Of a DNA stretch of 64,000 nucleotides, positions 41,900 through 50,061 are shown piece by piece. The stretch is taken from assembly GCF_029952525.1 (NCBI RefSeq), contig NZ_JASAOF010000007.1, positions 1 through 64,000 of the forward strand, read 5' to 3'. Each line of letters opens with the position of its first letter. The first letter of the stretch is position 1. The stretch is from Saccharopolyspora ipomoeae (lineage in GTDB: Bacteria > Actinomycetota > Actinomycetes > Mycobacteriales > Pseudonocardiaceae). Position numbers and translations under genes: made by a program. The notes beneath the pieces were generated by a model. It saw nothing but the letters and a program-made list of their open reading frames with translations. It did not search any database and had not been told where the DNA came from.

Positions 41900-42114
41900 C
41901 GCGATCCACAGCCCCCTCTTCTCGTGCCCGATGCGCGTGGTCGCGCTCGGGACGAGGGCCGCGGCGGAGTCCCTCCCGACCTCGCTGCGGCCCCGATCAA
42001 ACCGGGACCAATGCTCTGGTCTCGGGACCACTGCGGCAATTCCCCGAACGGATGACGCCATTCGGCGGGCACATCAGTGCGTGATCGCCCGGTTTCCCAC
42101 TCCTTGACCCACTG

Positions 42115-42144
42115 TGACGGACAATTGCGCACCTGAAATAAGCT
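42115..42144 (+). promoter_or_regulatory. Candidate leaderless promoter of the HTH gene
   Basis: A TGACGG-like -35 (42115-42120), an 18-base spacer and a -10 box TAAGCT (42139-42144) end seven bases before the HTH gene's ATG. The spacing predicts an mRNA starting at or next to the start codon. Confidence 0.45.
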
Positions 42145-42151
42145 GTGGTGC

Positions 42152-43009
42152 ATGAGCGAGACCACTCCGGCGCCGCGGGCATACGTTCTCGGTGCGGAAA
42201 TCCGGGACGCGAGGTCGCGTACCGGTCTCGGGCTGCGCCAGCTGGCGGGACGTCTCGACGTGTCGCACTCCGTCGTGGTCCGCTGGGAGCGCGGCGAACG
42301 GGTGCCGTCCACCGAGTCCGTGTCCGCGGTCTGCGCGGTGCTGGGCTTATCCAGCCCGGCTCGCGACCGGCTGCTGCGGCTCACCCGCGAGGCCCAGGCC
42401 GAGCCTCCCAACTCGGTGTCGGTGGGATCGGTCGGCGAAGCCGATCAGCTCACCGCGCTGCTGGAGTTCGAACGGATCGCCACCGCGATCACCGACGTCT
42501 CCCCCATCCTCATCCCCGGTCTGCTGCAGACCACCGACTACGCGCGCGCGATCATGGGCACCGGCATCCCGGAGCACGAGGTCGCCACGCGGGTGGCGGT
42601 CCGGCTCGGCCGGCGCGAGGTCATCACCCGCCGCCAGGAACCCGTGCGCTACACGGCGTTCCTGCTCGAATCCGTGTTGCACCAGCCCATCGGCGGGCGT
42701 GCCGTGCTGCTCGACCAGCTGCGCCACGTCCGCGAGATGAGCAACCGGGACAACATCGACATCCGAATCATCCCGCTGTCGGCGGGGTGGACGCCCGCCC
42801 ACGCCGGGCCCTTCGTACTCCTGGAGTTCGCCAAGGCCTCGCCCGTCGTGCACCTCGAACACCACAGGTCCAGCGCATTCTTGCGAGATCCCGGCGATGT
42901 GACGGCCTTCGTCAAGGCCGGGAAAGACCTGGGGCAATTCGCGATGAGCAGCGACGACTCGGTTCGCCTCGTCGACGAGATCATCCACCGAGAGGAGACA
43001 ACACCGTGA
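42152..43009 (+). CDS. HTH (XRE) regulator with DUF5753 domain
   Basis: A 285-residue regulator with an N-terminal helix-turn-helix (LGAEIRDARSRTGLGLRQLAGRLDVSHSVVVRWERGERVPS, about residues 13-53) and a C-terminal DUF5753 domain (LIPGLLQTTDYARAIM near 125, LLESVLHQPIGG near 172, IRIIPLSAGWTPAHAGPFVLLEF near 205). This pair of domains is abundant in Streptomyces and its relatives and usually precedes a DUF397 gene, as here. Some members control development or antibiotic production. The stop overlaps the DUF397 start as GTGA. Confidence 0.92.
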   Translation: MSETTPAPRAYVLGAEIRDARSRTGLGLRQLAGRLDVSHSVVVRWERGERVPSTESVSAVCAVLGLSSPARDRLLRLTREAQAEPPNSVSVGSVGEADQLTALLEFERIATAITDVSPILIPGLLQTTDYARAIMGTGIPEHEVATRVAVRLGRREVITRRQEPVRYTAFLLESVLHQPIGGRAVLLDQLRHVREMSNRDNIDIRIIPLSAGWTPAHAGPFVLLEFAKASPVVHLEHHRSSAFLRDPGDVTAFVKAGKDLGQFAMSSDDSVRLVDEIIHREETTP

Positions 43010-43206
43010 CGTTGCTGCAGTCGCCGGTCGGTTGGCGCAAGTCCAGCCGGAGCAGCCAGGAGACCAACTGCGTCGAGGTCGCCCGCGTCATCGGAGGTGC
43101 CGCCGTGCGCGACACCAAGGACCGCGCCGGGGGCCTCTTAACCGCCAACTCGGCGCAGTGGCGCTACTTCGTCAGAGCGATCAAAACAGGTCGCTTCGAC
43201 CGATAG
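43006..43206 (+). CDS. DUF397 protein
   Basis: A 66-residue DUF397 protein with the hallmarks GWRKSSRSSQETNCVEVA (residues 9-26), VRDTKDRAGGLL and SAQWRYFVRAIKTGRFD. The GTG start overlaps the HTH gene's stop and follows GAGGAGA, so the two are translationally coupled. In known cases the small protein acts with or against its HTH partner, sometimes likened to a toxin-antitoxin pair; which applies here cannot be seen. Confidence 0.92.
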   Translation: MTLLQSPVGWRKSSRSSQETNCVEVARVIGGAAVRDTKDRAGGLLTANSAQWRYFVRAIKTGRFDR

Positions 43207-43221
43207 CACCAACCTGACCAG

Positions 43222-43270
43222 GCACGAACCGGGAGCGTTCCGCGCGGGGCGGAGCGCTCCCGGTTCGTGC
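43222..43270. terminator. Bidirectional terminator
   Basis: A perfect 16-bp inverted repeat (43222-43237 and 43255-43270) with a 17-base loop lies between the convergent DUF397 and beta-lactamase genes. Confidence 0.8.
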
Positions 43271-43278
43271 TGTGCGGA

Positions 43279-44178
43279 TCAGGCCAGCCGCTCGACCACG
43301 AGGCGGGTCGCGTCGACGATCAGCGCGCTGTCCGGCTCGTCGTTCTCGCGGGGACGGCCGGTGAGCAGTGCGATCACGATCGGCGTCCCGGTCTCGGTCC
43401 AGGTCACGGCGATGTGGTTGGAGACGCCGTAGGCGCTGCCGCCGCCGGTCTTGTCCGCCGTGCGCCAGCCGCGCGGCACCCCGGCGCGGATCTTCGCGTC
43501 GCCGGTGGTGTTGGCGAGCATCCAGCCGGTGAGCCGGTCGCGCTCGGCGGCCCCGAGCGCGTTTCCGAGCAGCAGCTCCTGCAGCCCGTCGGCCAGCGCC
43601 TTCGGGCTGGAGGTGTCGCGCTCGTCGCCGGGGATGGCGGTGTTGAGCTCGGTCTCCCAGCGGTCGAGCCGGGTCACCGGGTCGCCGATGGACCGGGCGA
43701 AGTCGGTGATGGCCTGCGGTCCGCCGAGCTCGCGCAGCATCAGGTTGGCCGCGGTGTTGTCGGAGTGCTGCAGCGCTGCGGCGCACAGCTCTCCGACGGT
43801 CATGCCGGTGTCCACCCTGGTCTCGGTGATCGGCGAGTTCTCGACGAGCTGACCGGCGTCGTAGCGGATGACGCGGTCGAAGTAGCCACCGGCCAGCCCG
43901 TGGGCGCGCAGCAGCGCGGCCGAGGCGTAGACCTTGAACGTCGAGCACATCGCGACGCGCTCGTCGGCCCGGTGGCCGAGGGTGCGTCCGGTGACGGCGT
44001 TGCGCGCGAACAGCCCGAGGCGCGCGTCGTAGCGCCGCTCCAGCTCCGCCAGCGCCGGGTCCGGTCCTCGGTCGGGCGCGGGAGCGGCGGGCGTCCGCGG
44101 CGCGCACGCGGCGATCGGCGCGGCCAGCAGCGCCCCCAGGACCGCACGACGCCCCAAGCGAAATTCAGTGTGCTGCAA
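43279..44178 (-). CDS. Class A beta-lactamase, Tat lipoprotein
   Basis: Serine beta-lactamase with all class A motifs: S70-x-x-K as MCSTFK, SDN as LQHSDNTAAN, Glu166 region as WETELN, and KTG as DKTGGG. It should therefore be catalytically competent against penicillins. The signal is RLGRRAVLGALLAAPIAAC, a twin-arginine type with a lipobox Cys, so export through Tat and lipid anchoring are likely. The start is placed at TTG 44178, eight bases after a strong GGAGG site (299 residues). The frame runs 33 bases further, but with no ribosome site. No dedicated regulator is adjacent. Confidence 0.92.
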   Translation of the reverse strand: MQHTEFRLGRRAVLGALLAAPIAACAPRTPAAPAPDRGPDPALAELERRYDARLGLFARNAVTGRTLGHRADERVAMCSTFKVYASAALLRAHGLAGGYFDRVIRYDAGQLVENSPITETRVDTGMTVGELCAAALQHSDNTAANLMLRELGGPQAITDFARSIGDPVTRLDRWETELNTAIPGDERDTSSPKALADGLQELLLGNALGAAERDRLTGWMLANTTGDAKIRAGVPRGWRTADKTGGGSAYGVSNHIAVTWTETGTPIVIALLTGRPRENDEPDSALIVDATRLVVERLA

Positions 44179-44365
44179 CTGCTTTCCCTCCAGTAGTACG
44201 AACACCCCCAACCAACCACCCCTTCACCGATAGCACCAATAAGAACGCGCCCCACTCCCGATATCCCTTCCCTATCGCCCCAGCTCCGCACCCCACCCCC
44301 ACCACAACTCCCCGCGAAAAAACTCCTCCGGAGGTTCCGCCCCGGGACGTCGGCTTCCGGGAGGA

Positions 44366-44437
44366 GGACAGTTTTAGCCATTATTGTCCCGACATTTCGG
44401 ACATCGATCATGGGTGATTATGGCTAAAACTGTCCCC
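44366..44437 (-). repeat. 72-bp dispersed palindromic repeat, copy A
   Basis: A hairpin with perfect 16-base arms (44366-44381 and 44420-44435) lies between the two beta-lactamase-fold genes. Read on the minus strand it aligns over its full 72 bases with copy B at 58847-58918, including the conserved core CCCATGATCGATGTCC. It has no coding capacity. Confidence 0.85.
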
Positions 44438-44445
44438 TGGTGAGG

Positions 44446-45336
44446 TCACAGCCGTCCGGAGCGCAGATCCGTGACGGCGAGGCGGGCGCACTCGGCGATG
44501 GCCGCGTCGACTCGGGGCAGCGCGGGGTCGGCGCGGGCGGCGAGGGTGAACACCGCCACCGCGACCGGGGATTCGCCGTCGAACTCCACCACCGAGACCT
44601 CGTTGCGGACCGCGCCGATCGTGCCGGTCTTGCCCGAGACCTGCACCCCGCGGAACGGGAAACCCGCGCGGACCCGGTGCATCCAGGCCTGCTGGCCGAG
44701 CAGGCGCCGGACGAACGCGCACTGCTGCGGCGAGGCGACCGCGTCGGCCCAGATCAGCTCCATCAGCCGGGTCATCTCCCGGGGCGTGGTGGCGCTGGCG
44801 TAGGACGGGTCGTAGGCGCGCACCGTGCGGGCCGCGTCGTTGTCGGCGAGCAGCGCGAACGCCTCGGACGCGCTGCTCGCACCCATCTCCCGGACCAGCG
44901 CGGCGGTCGCCTCGGCGGTGCCGCCGACCACCCGGGTCCGCTCCAGTCCCAGATCGGCCAGCGTCGCGGTGACCGCGTCCAGCCCGACCGCGCCCAGGAT
45001 GACGTCGGCGGCGGCGTTGTCGGACACCGACACCATCGAGGCCGCCAGGTCCCGCCACGACATCCGCACCGGATCTTGGAACAGCGACACCCCGGTCGGG
45101 CCCGGCGTGCAGGCGGTGGGGTCCAGGCGGATCGTCTCGCGCGGGTCGAGGGTTCCGGCGTCGAAGGCGCGGGCGAGCGCGACCAGCAGCGGCAGCTTGT
45201 AGACCGAGGCGGTGACCACGAGATCGTCGGCGCCGGAACCGAGCTCGTGCCCGCCGCCGCCGAGCCGGACCGCGTGCACCCAACCCTGGGCACCGGCGTC
45301 GGCGAGCACCTCGCGGATCCGCTGCTCGGTGCTCAC
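44446..45336 (-). CDS. Class A beta-lactamase-like serine hydrolase
   Basis: A 296-residue member of the class A beta-lactamase fold. It has SxxK as TASVYKLPLL near residue 43, SDN as SVSDNAAADV near 103, and KTG as SGKTGTIG near 227. The Glu166-x-x-Asn omega-loop motif is not evident (the region reads GLERTRVVGGTAEAT), so deacylation of beta-lactams is doubtful and another hydrolase role is possible. No signal peptide is visible, which also argues against a periplasmic lactamase. GTG at 45336 overlaps the LysR gene stop as GTGA, and its ribosome site is made by the LysR gene's tandem repeat. Confidence 0.85.
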   Translation of the reverse strand: MSTEQRIREVLADAGAQGWVHAVRLGGGGHELGSGADDLVVTASVYKLPLLVALARAFDAGTLDPRETIRLDPTACTPGPTGVSLFQDPVRMSWRDLAASMVSVSDNAAADVILGAVGLDAVTATLADLGLERTRVVGGTAEATAALVREMGASSASEAFALLADNDAARTVRAYDPSYASATTPREMTRLMELIWADAVASPQQCAFVRRLLGQQAWMHRVRAGFPFRGVQVSGKTGTIGAVRNEVSVVEFDGESPVAVAVFTLAARADPALPRVDAAIAECARLAVTDLRSGRL

Positions 45337-46244
45337 GACGACTCCTCCAGCACCGACTCCTCCAGCGCCGACTTCTCCAGCGCCGACTTCTCCAGGGCGG
45401 TTTCGAGCGCTCGGCACACCTCGGGCTGCGGTGACGGTTCCGGCCACACGACCCGCACCCGCAGCGCGAACTCGTCCCCGGCGGGCACGGCGGTCACCCC
45501 GGGAGCGCGCAGGTCGGGGTCGGTGGTGAGCGCGAAGGCCCGTCCGGCGGCGACGGCACCGAGCGCGTCGCGGTCGCCGGGCGCGGGCAGGAACTCGGGG
45601 TCGAGCCCCCGTTCCCGCAACGTGTCCACGAGCAGGTCGAAGGCGGCGGTGCCGTGGGCACGCGGCGCGGTGGCGCAGGCCAGACCGCGCAGCGCGCGGA
45701 TCCCGGGCCTGGCCGCCGCGGGGTGATCGGCGGGCACCAGCACCCGGCGCGGGATCTTGACCACCGGCGAGGCGCCGAGATCGCCGAGCAGCGCCGGGTG
45801 GTGCACGACCGCGCAGTCCAGACGTCCGCCGGCCACGGCGTCGACGAGGTCCACGGTGGCGGCGGTGCTCACTATGACGGTGCGGGACTGCGGATCGGGT
45901 GCGCGCAGCGCCGCGACCAGGCCCGCGACCTGGCGGTCGCCGAGCGCGGCGACGACGCCGATGCGCACCGCTCCCCTGCTCTCCCGCTGCCGCCGGGCGG
46001 CCTCGGCGAACTCGTCGGCCCCGTCCAGCAGCACCCGCGCCCGGGGCAGCAGGTCCGCACCGGCGGTGGTGAGCCGGACGCCGCGGGACCCCCTGGTCAG
46101 CAGCGTGACGCCGAGCCGGGCCTCGAGCCGCTGAACGCCCTGGGACAGCGGCGGCTGGGTCATGCCGAGGCGGTCGGCGGCGTGTCCGAAGTGGCCTTCC
46201 TCGGCGACCGCGACGAAGAACCGGAGATGGCGCAGCAGGTCCAC
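45333..46244 (-). CDS. LysR-family transcriptional regulator
   Basis: A 303-residue LTTR with an N-terminal winged helix (LRHLRFFVAVAEEGHFGHAADRLGMTQPPLSQGVQRLEARLGVTLL, about residues 5-49) and a C-terminal periplasmic-binding-like effector domain. The extreme C-terminus is unusual: it ends in a five-residue tandem repeat of the type SALEK/SVLEE encoded by a 15-bp DNA repeat. The start is GTG. It is co-transcribed with and overlaps the downstream beta-lactamase-like gene, rather than divergent from it as in ampR-ampC pairs, so it may control its own operon. Confidence 0.9.
   Translation of the reverse strand: MDLLRHLRFFVAVAEEGHFGHAADRLGMTQPPLSQGVQRLEARLGVTLLTRGSRGVRLTTAGADLLPRARVLLDGADEFAEAARRQRESRGAVRIGVVAALGDRQVAGLVAALRAPDPQSRTVIVSTAATVDLVDAVAGGRLDCAVVHHPALLGDLGASPVVKIPRRVLVPADHPAAARPGIRALRGLACATAPRAHGTAAFDLLVDTLRERGLDPEFLPAPGDRDALGAVAAGRAFALTTDPDLRAPGVTAVPAGDEFALRVRVVWPEPSPQPEVCRALETALEKSALEKSALEESVLEESS
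45339..45398. repeat. 15-bp tandem repeat in the end of the LysR gene
   Basis: Four 15-base units (45339-45353, 45354-45368, 45369-45383, 45384-45398) encode the repeated SALEK-like tail. The last units carry GGAGGAG, which doubles as the ribosome site of the downstream gene. Unit number could vary between strains. Confidence 0.92.
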
Positions 46245-46263
46245 ACCACCGATCCAAGCACAG

Positions 46264-46294
46264 GGGCCCGGAACGCGATGCGCGTTCCGGGCCC
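46264..46294. terminator. Terminator after the L,D-transpeptidase gene
   Basis: A perfect 14-bp stem (GGGCCCGGAACGCG at 46264-46277 and its complement at 46281-46294) with a three-base loop follows the L,D-transpeptidase stop and precedes the LysR gene on the same strand. Confidence 0.8.
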
Positions 46295-46311
46295 GAGTGG
46301 ACTTCTGCGCG

Positions 46312-47457
46312 TCAGGGAGCGTGGTAGAGCGCGCTGCCCTTGACGTACTCCTCCCACGGGACGGTCCAGTCCCAGATGTCGCCGTCGGCCTTGGTCAGCG
46401 GTTTCTCGGTCCCGATGATCTCGACCGGGTCTCCGATCTGGGTGAACTCCAGGAACCACCTGCCGTCGGTGCTGGAGAGGTTGACGCAGCCGTGGGTGAC
46501 GTTGCTGTTGCCCTGCGCGCCGGTGCTGGCGGTGTTGGTGTGCACGTACTCGCCGTTGTTGGAGATCCGCACGGCGTTGGGCAGCACCTCGTCGTAGGCG
46601 CCCGCGCTGCCCCGCGCCGGGCCGCCCCAGCTCCAGGAGTTCATCCGCACCGAGTCGTGGCGTTCGGTGGCGACGTGGATGCCGTACTGCGTCGGGTAGG
46701 CGGACTGCCCGTAGGAGGCGTCCATCTTCCGGATCTCCTGGCCGTCCTGGTAGACGGTGAAGGTGTGGTTGTCGATGTCGCCGACGGAGCGCTGATCGCG
46801 ACCGATGGTGAAGTTCGACTCGAAGTTCTTGTCGCCCATGACGCCGCCGCCGGTGTCGATGCCGTAGAGGTTGGCCTTGACCTTCACCTGGGTACCGGCC
46901 TTCCAGTACTCCTTGGGCCGCCAGTTGACCTGGTCGTCGGAGTACCAGTTGAAGGAGCCCTCGGTGGGCACGGAGGTCTCGATCTGCAGTCGGCGTTCGA
47001 CGGCGGCCTTGTCCTGGACCGGCTTGTCGAAGTAGATGGAGACGGGCATCGCGATGCCGACGGTGTCGCCGTCGCTGGGACGGGTCCGGTCGACGTTGAC
47101 GATGTCGGTCGGGGTGGCCGTGGTGAACGTCGAGTTGAGCGGGATCGACGGGCGGCCCTCCTCGTCGTGGGCGACGGCCTGCACGTGGTAGGTCGTGCCG
47201 AAGGCCAGCGGCGCGTTGATCTGCCACTTGTGCCCGCTGCGGTCGATCTCGCCGGGCACCGGGGCGCCGTTGGCGGTCACGTTGACCGAGGTCAGAACGC
47301 CGCGGTGCGCGGTGAGCACCAGCGGGTCACTGGGCGCCAGCTGCGCCGTCTTGTCCGGGATCGAAGTCGTCACCGACGCCTCTGATGGACCCGGTCCGCA
47401 CGCCGTCAACGCGCACGCGACCAAGCTCGCGATCGCTAGCGCAACTACCCCCCGCAT
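46312..47457 (-). CDS. L,D-transpeptidase lipoprotein (YkuD domain)
   Basis: Makes 3-3 cross-links in peptidoglycan outside the membrane; such enzymes resist most beta-lactams. The 381-residue protein has a lipoprotein signal (ALAIASLVACALTAC, lipobox Cys at residue 20), two Ig-like domains (about 35-130 and 131-230, as in mycobacterial Ldt proteins), and a YkuD catalytic domain with YPTQYGIHVATERHD and the active-site motif THGCVNLSSTDG near residue 330, where Cys is the nucleophile. It ends in a C-terminal WDWTVPW tail typical of actinobacterial Ldts. It lies downstream of the mce operon and upstream of the beta-lactamase region. Confidence 0.93.
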   Translation of the reverse strand: MRGVVALAIASLVACALTACGPGPSEASVTTSIPDKTAQLAPSDPLVLTAHRGVLTSVNVTANGAPVPGEIDRSGHKWQINAPLAFGTTYHVQAVAHDEEGRPSIPLNSTFTTATPTDIVNVDRTRPSDGDTVGIAMPVSIYFDKPVQDKAAVERRLQIETSVPTEGSFNWYSDDQVNWRPKEYWKAGTQVKVKANLYGIDTGGGVMGDKNFESNFTIGRDQRSVGDIDNHTFTVYQDGQEIRKMDASYGQSAYPTQYGIHVATERHDSVRMNSWSWGGPARGSAGAYDEVLPNAVRISNNGEYVHTNTASTGAQGNSNVTHGCVNLSSTDGRWFLEFTQIGDPVEIIGTEKPLTKADGDIWDWTVPWEEYVKGSALYHAP

Positions 47458-47754
47458 ACCGGCCTCCCCGCAAACCCTGCACCGTCTCGTTGGTAGTCAG
47501 TAACTGTCCGGGCGCCGAGCGGGGTTCTCAACACGATCAAGCGGTGCGATGTGGGGATGTGTCGAGCCGCTGTTGACCAGCGCGGGCCTGCGGGACGGCG
47601 AGGAACGCCCCTTCGTGTGGATTGACCCAGCACTCACCCCGTTAGCAACTACCCGCAGTCGACTGCAAGCACGACACACCTTGATCGGGTCATACGATCG
47701 GTGGACATCAAAGTCCGGTCGCCAGAACCGGTGGCACAAAAACCTGAACATCCA
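47458..47754. other. Gap between mce4F and the L,D-transpeptidase gene
   Basis: These 297 bases carry no supported gene. A 12-bp palindrome GCAGTCGACTGC lies at about 47654-47665. The promoter of the transpeptidase gene should be here. Unlike M. tuberculosis mce4, no mce-associated (mas) genes follow mce4F. Confidence 0.55.
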
Positions 47755-48891
47755 TCACGGTGCGGGTGGGGCGACTGGGGCGGGAACCGGGTAGCGGATC
47801 GCGTTCTGCGAACCGCGGACGCCGGTCGGGCTGCCCTCGGGTTCGTCGCAGCGGAGGTCGTTGTTGGTCGGTCCCTCGGAGGTGTCCGAACCGTGCTTGC
47901 GGGGCGTGCCCTCGTAACCGCTCGTGCAGGCCGGCGGGTTGAACAGGTTGAGCACCAGCCCGAGCCGACCCGTGCCGTCCGGCGACAGGGTGTGGGTGAA
48001 CGCCGAGATCATCGGCAGCGCCACCAGCGTCTGCTCCAGCGCGGGCTGGCGCACGCTGGTCAGCTGCATCGTGGTGAGCAGGTTGGCGGCGACGATGCCG
48101 AAGTCGGTGCCCATCGACTTCGTCAGCTCCTGCACCTCGGTGGCCGCCCCCGGCGCCTCCTGGATGGTCTTGCGCAGGTCGGGGTCGGACTGCTTGAGCT
48201 GCCCGGAGATCTCGCGCAGCCCGGAGCTGAACTCGGTGAGGTTCTGCGCCTGCTCCTGCTGGGTGCGCAGCACCACGTCGCTGTTGTTCAGCAAACCGGT
48301 GGTCTGCGGCAGGTTCTGCTGCGCGGCGGCGGTGAACGAGCTCGTGGTGTCGAGCAGCTTCTGCAGGTGCGGTCCGGTGCCGTCGAACGCGGTGCCGACC
48401 TCGGTGACGACGGTGCGCAGCTGCTCGGTGGGCACTCCCGCGACCAGCCGGTCGACGTTGACCAGCAGCGATTCGGGCGCGGGCGGGATCGCGGTGCGCT
48501 CGACCGGGATGACCGAGCCCGCCTCCAGGTAGGGCTCGCCGCGGCGCTGCGGCTGCAGGTCGATGTACTGCTCGCCGACCGCCGAGCGGTTGGCGACCAC
48601 GGCGCGCGTGTCCGCGGGGATCTCCGGCGCGTCGTCGTTGATGTGCAGCTCGGCGGCGATGCCGTCGTGGGTCAGCCGCAGCGCGGTGACCCGGCCGACC
48701 GCCACGCCGCGGTAGCTGACCTCGGAATTGGCGAACAGACCGCCGGACTCGGGCAGCTGCACGGTCACCGGGTAGCCGTTGGAACCGAAGAACCGGTCCA
48801 GCCCGGCGTAGCGCCCGCCGACGAAACCGACTCCGACCACGGCGATGACCAGGAACAGCGCCAGTTGCACCTTCACCTTGCGGGCGACCAT
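47755..48891 (-). CDS. mce4F: Mce-family protein, Mce4F
   Basis: Last subunit of the Mce4 lipid/steroid import assembly. The 378 residues begin with a single membrane anchor (VQLALFLVIAVVGVGFVGG, about 8-26), followed by the MlaD/Mce domain (YPVTVQLPESGGLFANSEVSYRGVAVGRV, about 40-118) and a helical part rich in Leu/Gln (about 150-290) that likely forms the channel needle. The tail is Pro-rich (YPVPAPVAPPAP). Its ATG immediately follows the mce4E stop. Mce4-type imports cholesterol in mycobacteria; the assignment to class 4 rests on the neighbouring steroid genes. Confidence 0.88.
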   Translation of the reverse strand: MVARKVKVQLALFLVIAVVGVGFVGGRYAGLDRFFGSNGYPVTVQLPESGGLFANSEVSYRGVAVGRVTALRLTHDGIAAELHINDDAPEIPADTRAVVANRSAVGEQYIDLQPQRRGEPYLEAGSVIPVERTAIPPAPESLLVNVDRLVAGVPTEQLRTVVTEVGTAFDGTGPHLQKLLDTTSSFTAAAQQNLPQTTGLLNNSDVVLRTQQEQAQNLTEFSSGLREISGQLKQSDPDLRKTIQEAPGAATEVQELTKSMGTDFGIVAANLLTTMQLTSVRQPALEQTLVALPMISAFTHTLSPDGTGRLGLVLNLFNPPACTSGYEGTPRKHGSDTSEGPTNNDLRCDEPEGSPTGVRGSQNAIRYPVPAPVAPPAP

Positions 48892-50061
48892 CTACGAGCC
48901 TCCTCCGGACAGTCCCGGCAGCAGCCCGCCGTCCGGCTGGGTCCCGGGGATCGGCAGCGGCGGCAGCGGTGGCGTGCCGGGCGGCTGCGGGATGTTGGCA
49001 CCGGACTGGCCCGAGTCCGACAGGCCCGGGATCGGGATCGGCGGGCCCGAGGAGCGGGCGAAGTTCTCGTAGAGCCCGGACAGGTCCAGGTCGATCATCA
49101 CGTTGGTGTTCACGAAGTCGCCCTTGAGCGGGACCATCGCGTACTCCGGGAACGGGTAGGTCGACAGGAACGCCATCGCCTTCGGCAGGTCGGTGCCGGT
49201 CTTGGCCAGCTGCTGCAGCGTCGGCGCCAGCGCCTCCAGGTCGGCGACCAGGTCCTCGCGGCTGGCCTCGACGGTGTGGGTGGCGGTGCCGGAGAGCTTG
49301 TCCAGCGACTGCAGCATGCCGACGAGCTGGCCGCGCTGGGCCTCGATCTCGCGCAACCCGGGCGAGAGCCCGTCGAGGGCGGTGTTGATGTTGCCGGTCT
49401 GCTCGCGCAGGTTCGCCGACAACCGGTTGAGGCCGTCGAGGGCCTTGGTGATCTCGCCGCGCTGGCGGTCCAGCCGGGTGACGACGTCGTCGACGTTGCC
49501 CAGCAGCGAGCGGATCTCCTCCTCGTTGCCGGTGAACGCCTTGTTGAGCTCCTGGACGATGGTCTGCAGCTGCTCGATGCCACCGCCGTTGAGCAGCAGC
49601 GACACCGCGCCGAGGACCTCCTCGATCTGCGGGTTGCGGTTGGTCCGCTCGATCGGGATCACCGCCCCCTCGGCCAGCCTGCCGGTGGCGTTCTCCGGAG
49701 GTGGGGTGAGCTCGACGAACTTCTCCCCCAGCAGGCTCGACTGGCGCAGCCGGGCGTAGGCGTTGGCGGGCAGCCGCACGTCGCCGTTGACCCGCAGCAC
49801 CACCAGCGCGGTGCTGTTGTCGGGGCTGAGCTCGATGCGGTCGATGCGCCCGACGGCGACGTCGTTGACCTTGACGCTGGCCTGCGGCACCAGGTCGAGG
49901 ACGTCGCGGAAGTGCGCGGTCACCGAGTACGGGTGCTCGCCGAGCTCGGCGCCGCCGGGCAGCGGCGTGTTGTAGAGGCCGGTGAAACCCGCTGTGCCGC
50001 AACCGGACACGAGCAGCACCGACAGCGATCCGGCCAGCAGCGCGCACCGTTTGGCGGTCAT
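48892..50061 (-). CDS. mce4E: Mce-family lipoprotein, Mce4E (LprN-like)
   Basis: A 389-residue Mce subunit that is a lipoprotein: the signal CALLAGSLSVLLVSGC has its lipobox Cys at residue 21. The Mce domain (YSVTAHFRDVLDLVPQASVKVNDVAVGRIDRIEL) is at about 45-125, and the long helical region extends to about 310. The tail from about 340 is rich in Pro and Gly, as in LprN. Mce E subunits are the lipoprotein members of each mce operon. The ATG overlaps the mce4D stop as ATGA. Confidence 0.9.
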   Translation of the reverse strand: MTAKRCALLAGSLSVLLVSGCGTAGFTGLYNTPLPGGAELGEHPYSVTAHFRDVLDLVPQASVKVNDVAVGRIDRIELSPDNSTALVVLRVNGDVRLPANAYARLRQSSLLGEKFVELTPPPENATGRLAEGAVIPIERTNRNPQIEEVLGAVSLLLNGGGIEQLQTIVQELNKAFTGNEEEIRSLLGNVDDVVTRLDRQRGEITKALDGLNRLSANLREQTGNINTALDGLSPGLREIEAQRGQLVGMLQSLDKLSGTATHTVEASREDLVADLEALAPTLQQLAKTGTDLPKAMAFLSTYPFPEYAMVPLKGDFVNTNVMIDLDLSGLYENFARSSGPPIPIPGLSDSGQSGANIPQPPGTPPLPPLPIPGTQPDGGLLPGLSGGGS

